Of a stretch of DNA of 8,938 bases, positions 6,608-8,938 are shown one piece after another (position 1 is the first letter of the stretch; each line of letters opens with the position of its first letter). The notes under the pieces were generated by a model. The model saw only the letters and a program-made list of their open reading frames with translations. It was not told the origin of the DNA and did not search any database. Both the position numbers and the translations under genes were made by a program. The stretch lies in assembly GCF_003243465.1 (NCBI RefSeq), contig NZ_QFQZ01000121.1, positions 1 to 8,938 on the forward strand. Direction: 5' to 3'. Source of the stretch: Caulobacter segnis. GTDB taxonomy: Bacteria; Pseudomonadota; Alphaproteobacteria; Caulobacterales; Caulobacteraceae.

Positions 6608-7045
6608 TCATGCGACCTTGGCATTCTGATCCCCTACATCAGCGATCGCCTTGCACATGCCCACCACGTGGCGGCGGATCTTGGCGTTGGAGATCCGGGG
6701 AAAGAGTTCGGCCAGCTCGAGCGCGCCTTGGGTCGCCATGAACCGGGTGAAGGCGTCTCCGAGGCCCTGTCCAGCCGAGTGCGCGGCGTCATCGTCGACC
6801 AACACCGGCAGCCCCTCGAAGAAAAAAGGGATCGGGACACCAAGGATTCTGGCGGCTTCATAAAGCTTCGAGGCGCTGATGCGGTTAGCGCCGCGTTCGT
6901 ATTTTTGCACTTGCTGGAATGTAAGACCCAAGGCCATCGCCAACTTGTCCTGGCTAAGGCCAAGGCTTTTGCGGCGCGCGCGGATCCGCATGCCAACGTG
7001 CAAATCGACAGGATTAGGCTGCCGAGCTAGGTGGTCTTTGTTCAT
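6608..7045 (-). CDS. XRE-family (Cro/CI-like) helix-turn-helix regulator
   Basis: A 145-aa protein starting MNKDHLARQPNPVDLHVGMR. The HTH_XRE domain covers about residues 18-73: RIRARRKSLGLSQDKLAMAL, then GLTFQQVQKYERGANRISAS with the conserved recognition-helix core QQVQKYE, then LYEAARILGVPIPFFFEGL. This 'VDxHVGxRIRxRR ... FFFEGL' pattern is a widespread alphaproteobacterial group that, as I recall, includes the Caulobacter developmental/adhesion regulators StaR and RtrA/RtrB; orthology is not claimed. The C-terminal part (81-145) is variable, with a helical segment AFTRFMATQGALELAELFPR. Start choice: ATG 7045 fits the family N-terminus; the frame stays open to an ATG at 7105, but that extension looks non-family. 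Ribosome site GGGGG is about 5 bases upstream, moderate. It is the first gene of the minus-strand regulatory trio. Confidence 0.9.
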   Translation of the reverse strand: MNKDHLARQPNPVDLHVGMRIRARRKSLGLSQDKLAMALGLTFQQVQKYERGANRISASKLYEAARILGVPIPFFFEGLPVLVDDDAAHSAGQGLGDAFTRFMATQGALELAELFPRISNAKIRRHVVGMCKAIADVGDQNAKVA

Positions 7046-7123
7046 GTACGCCCCCGCACGATCACGCTTTGGAATATGCGCGAGACAGCCGCGATCGGAA
7101 ACCATAAATGGCGGCCACGTCGC

Positions 7124-7161
7124 TTTGGTCTCACGACGCTTCGAAATGCGCCTAACCTAAG
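7124..7161 (+). repeat. Candidate outer inverted repeat of the Tn3-family element
   Basis: A 38-base window that contains GGTCTCACGACG near its left end and finishes with CTAAG. Tn3-family terminal repeats are usually 38 bp, begin GGGGTC and end in TAAG, and Tn3 itself has GGTCTGACG near its start. The outer bases here are TTTGG instead of GGGG, so the match is degenerate. The opposite end, needed for comparison, is outside the window. Between this site and the tnpR stop there are only a small GGGGC/GCCCC hairpin (7175-7188) and no gene. Confidence 0.28.
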
Positions 7162-7320
7162 CGCCGCTGGGAGAGGGGCATTCGCCCCGTCCTTGCTGTC
7201 GGTAAAACCGGTTGGGGCCGCGACTTAACCATCGAGCCAGACAGCCCCAGGCAAAGGCGCGGACAAAAACGGGGCCCGAGCACTTCTCGATCAGCGGTTG
7301 ACGCCCAATGCGCCGCCACC

Positions 7321-7878
7321 CTACGCGTCTCTCTCCGGCGCGATCCTGCCGATCGTTGCGCGACTAACGCCAAGGACCTTAGCCAGATGGCGCGTGCTTT
7401 CGCCCTTTGAGCGCTGAGTCGCGACGAAAGCGCGCTGGTCAGCTGAAAGCTTGTAGCGCCGGCCAAGCTTTACGCCTCGCGTCCTGGCCCGCGCCCGCCC
7501 TTCAGATGTCCGCGCCCGTATCAGTTCGCGCTCGAACTCGGCAAGGCCGCCGAGAACCGTCAGCATAAGGCGCCCGTGCGCGGTCGTGGTATCCGCCCAG
7601 GCGTCGCGCATGGATCGAAACTGAGCCCCCTTCTCAGCTATCGCCGCCAGAATGTTGAGCAGGTCGCGCGTCGAGCGCGCAAGCCGGTCGAGGCGCGTGA
7701 CCAACAGGATGTCGCCGGCGTCAAGCGCGGCGATCGCCCGTTTTAGTTGGGCTCGATCAGCTCGCGCCCCGGAGACGACCTCTTGGAAGATCTTATGGCA
7801 ACCGGCCAAGCGAAGTTCATCGATTTGCGCCGAGACGCCCTGCCCGTCCGTGGAGACCCGCGCATAGCCGTAAATCAT
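7321..7878 (-). CDS. tnpR: Tn3-family serine resolvase (TnpR)
   Basis: A 185-aa serine recombinase of standard resolvase length. The catalytic domain starts IYGYARVSTDGQ with nucleophile S9 and R7; the second active-site cluster is VTRLDRLARST (R65, R68). The long E-helix lies at about 101-130 (HGRLMLTVLGGLAEFERELI, then RARTSEGRARA). The C-terminal HTH (about 144-180) is of the Hin/resolvase type, with GESTRHLAKVLGVSRATIGR. In the family it resolves cointegrates made during replicative transposition by recombining two res sites, and it represses the divergent tnpA promoter. All key residues are present, so it should be active on any res site in trans. Its ATG overlaps the predicted transcription start, and no convincing Shine-Dalgarno is present, so a leaderless message is plausible. 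Confidence 0.94.
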   Translation of the reverse strand: MIYGYARVSTDGQGVSAQIDELRLAGCHKIFQEVVSGARADRAQLKRAIAALDAGDILLVTRLDRLARSTRDLLNILAAIAEKGAQFRSMRDAWADTTTAHGRLMLTVLGGLAEFERELIRARTSEGRARARTRGVKLGRRYKLSADQRAFVATQRSKGESTRHLAKVLGVSRATIGRIAPERDA

Positions 7879-7993
7879 GCCCTATTATGAGACTATAATA
7901 TGAGCCGCTCAAGCTATTGTTTTCTCTAAGGCTGGTCAGCGTCTCGTTTTTCTTGAATTCTGAGCCGCCGCAAAAGGCGGCGGAGGCGATCCG
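7879..7993. promoter_or_regulatory. tnpR-tnpA intergenic region: probable res site and divergent promoters
   Basis: The left half is AT-rich in an otherwise GC-rich context. TATTAT (7883-7888) and ATAATA (7895-7900) form an inverted repeat with a 6-base spacer, and ATTATGAG/AATATGAG (7884-7891, 7897-7904) are imperfect direct repeats, as expected for resolvase half-sites. On the minus strand, TTGAGC (7907-7912), a 17-base spacer and CATAAT (7884-7889) form a good sigma70-type promoter whose start would fall on the tnpR ATG. On the plus strand a perfect TATAAT (7894-7899) could serve tnpA, but no good -35 precedes it. Resolvase binding here would control both genes. Confidence 0.6.
7964..7986 (+). 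promoter_or_regulatory. Hairpin abutting the tnpA ribosome binding site
   Basis: GCCGCC (7964-7969) and GGCGGC (7976-7981) form a 6-bp GC stem with loop GCAAAA. It is immediately followed by the tnpA Shine-Dalgarno GGAGG (7982-7986), 7 bases from ATG 7994. The stem directly abuts the ribosome site and may limit transposase translation. Confidence 0.4.
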
Positions 7994-8860
7994 ATGGCGC
8001 GGCGAAGCTTGCTGACGGGAGAGGAACGTCGACGGCTGTTCGAGCCACCGACCAGTGATCGCGAGATCGCCACCCGCTACACCCTGTCTCTAGAAAAGCT
8101 GGACTGGATCGAGGAGCGACGGCGACCAGCCAACAAGCTTGGGGCCGCCGTGCAGCTGGCGCTCGTGCGGCATCCCGGGTTCGGCTGGACTGGGAGCCAA
8201 ACGGTCGCGCCGACCCTTCTGAAATTCATCGCCGAGCAGATCCACGTTCCACCAGAGGCTATGTCCCTTTACGGCGCTCGGGTTCCGACCCGAAGCGCGC
8301 ACCATGCGGCGATCTTGGCGCGCCTAGGCCTTCGCCCGTTCAGCCGCACTGACCTGCGATTGGCGATCGCTATCGCTGCCGACGCGGCGCGGTCGACCGA
8401 CAAGGGCGGACCGATTGTCGAAGCCGTCATGACGCAGCTTCGCCGCCAAGGCGTCGCCTTGCCCTCGCCAGACACCATCGAGCGCGTTAGCCTGGCAGGG
8501 CGCGCCCAGGCCAGGCGACAGTCTGCCGTCGATCTTCTGGCGAGCCTATCAGAGGCGCAGCTTGCGGCGCTGGATCAGCTGCTCGTCAATGACCAACAGC
8601 TTGGAAAGTCGGCGCTGGCCTGGTTGCGTGATCTGCCCGAGACCCCTAGCGCTCTCAACATGGGCGCATTGATGGAGCGATTGGACTATGTCCGCGCCAT
8701 CGGCCTACCGCCGAAGATCGCCGAGGCGATCCATGAGCGGCGCTTTGATCAGTACGTCCGGGAGGGCGCGATCGCCCCGGCGTTCCTGCTCGGCGGCTAC
8801 AGCGTCGGGCGTCGACGCGCGACTGTCGCCGCACAGCTTCTCGATCTTGAGCGTCGGATC
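7994..8860 (+). pseudogene. tnpA: Tn3-family transposase TnpA, 3'-truncated by an insertion sequence
   Basis: A Tn3-family replicative transposase, but only the first 289 residues remain; full-length family members are about 960-1000 aa. The N-terminus (about 1-160: MARRSLLTGEERRRLFEPP, RYTLSLEKLDWI, NKLGAAVQLALVRHPGF) is the DUF4158 domain used in terminal-repeat recognition. The following part, including IHERRFDQYVREGAIAPAFL and RRATVAAQLLDLERR, matches the linker that normally continues for several hundred residues to the DDE catalytic domain, which is missing here. The reading frame ends because a TGA (8861-8863) belonging to the start of a second element follows directly after ATC 8858-8860. 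The ribosome site GGAGG at 7982-7986 is good and the ATG is consistent with the family start. A truncated DNA-binding fragment might still be made and could interfere with related transposases (inference). Confidence 0.88.
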
Positions 8861-8938
8861 TGATCCTCCCTCGTTTCAGTGGACACCCATGCTAGCTTTT
8901 CGGAGCTGGAGAGGAGTGTCTGATGAACGTGAAGCGTC
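8861..8938 (+). mobile_element. Left end of an insertion sequence, IS3-like, running off the window
   Basis: Sequence homologous to Tn3 transposases stops at 8860, and a new element opens with TGATCCTCCC, then TTTCAGTGGACACC. This fits an IS3-family type end: a 5'-TG terminus and a short untranslated leader before orfA. GAGGAG (8911-8916) and ATG 8923 follow about 60 bases inside, a normal distance. The right end and the target duplication are outside the window, so the family assignment is tentative. Confidence 0.6.
8923..8938 (+). CDS. First ORF of the insertion sequence (orfA-like), N-terminal fragment
   Basis: ATG 8923 begins MNVKR, five codons before the window ends. It is preceded by GAGGAG at 8911-8916 with 6-base spacing, a strong ribosome site. 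The basic start fits a small HTH protein such as IS3-family OrfA, but five residues cannot prove it. The call rests on position inside the element's left end. Confidence 0.5.

Larger units (their letters stand above)
7124..8860. mobile_element. Partial Tn3-family transposon (tnpR, res region, 5' part of tnpA)
   Basis: The divergent arrangement of a serine resolvase and a Tn3-type transposase separated by about 115 bases is the classic Tn3 layout, with the resolution site between them. The left boundary is uncertain (candidate repeat at 7124-7161). The right part is replaced by another insertion sequence from 8861. No passenger genes are visible between the resolvase and the candidate left end. 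Confidence 0.75.

Overview
The window reads as a high-GC alphaproteobacterial chromosome, most likely Caulobacterales. The pointers are the almost exclusive G/C in third codon positions of the first 2.2 kb, an Mla-type lipid transport operon of alphaproteobacterial type, and an XRE regulator of a family common in that class. The species cannot be fixed from the sequence alone.

Bases 1-2244 hold a compact plus-strand operon for retrograde phospholipid transport: the 3' end of an MlaC-like periplasmic lipid carrier, MlaD (MCE-domain, inner-membrane anchored), MlaE (permease) and MlaF (ATPase). The genes are coupled: a GTG start one base after the mlaD stop, and an ATGA overlap between mlaE and mlaF. 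No mlaB (STAS protein) follows mlaF.

From about 2270 the style changes: lower third-position GC, alternating strands and accessory functions. A TetR-family repressor (minus) converges on mlaF and diverges from a small gene (plus) encoding an unusual protein with two CsbD-like repeats. Four copies of the heptamer TCRTTCT lie in the tetR/csbD-like spacer and are probable operator half-sites. A strong hairpin closes the csbD-like gene. Bases 3558-4119 have no credible gene but are unusually rich in GC-rich palindromes and hairpins.

Bases 4120-7045 carry three minus-strand regulatory genes, in transcription order: an XRE-family HTH regulator, a small winged-HTH protein and a CHASE3 hybrid sensor kinase with a fused receiver. 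They could form one signalling module, though the 142-base gap before the kinase suggests it has its own promoter.

Bases 7124-8860 look like a broken Tn3-family transposon: a serine resolvase (tnpR, minus), a res/promoter region, and divergent tnpA (plus). tnpA is cut after 289 codons, exactly where a second element with an IS3-like left end begins (8861 to the window edge). That element's first ORF starts at 8923. The transposon therefore cannot make its own full-length transposase from this copy.
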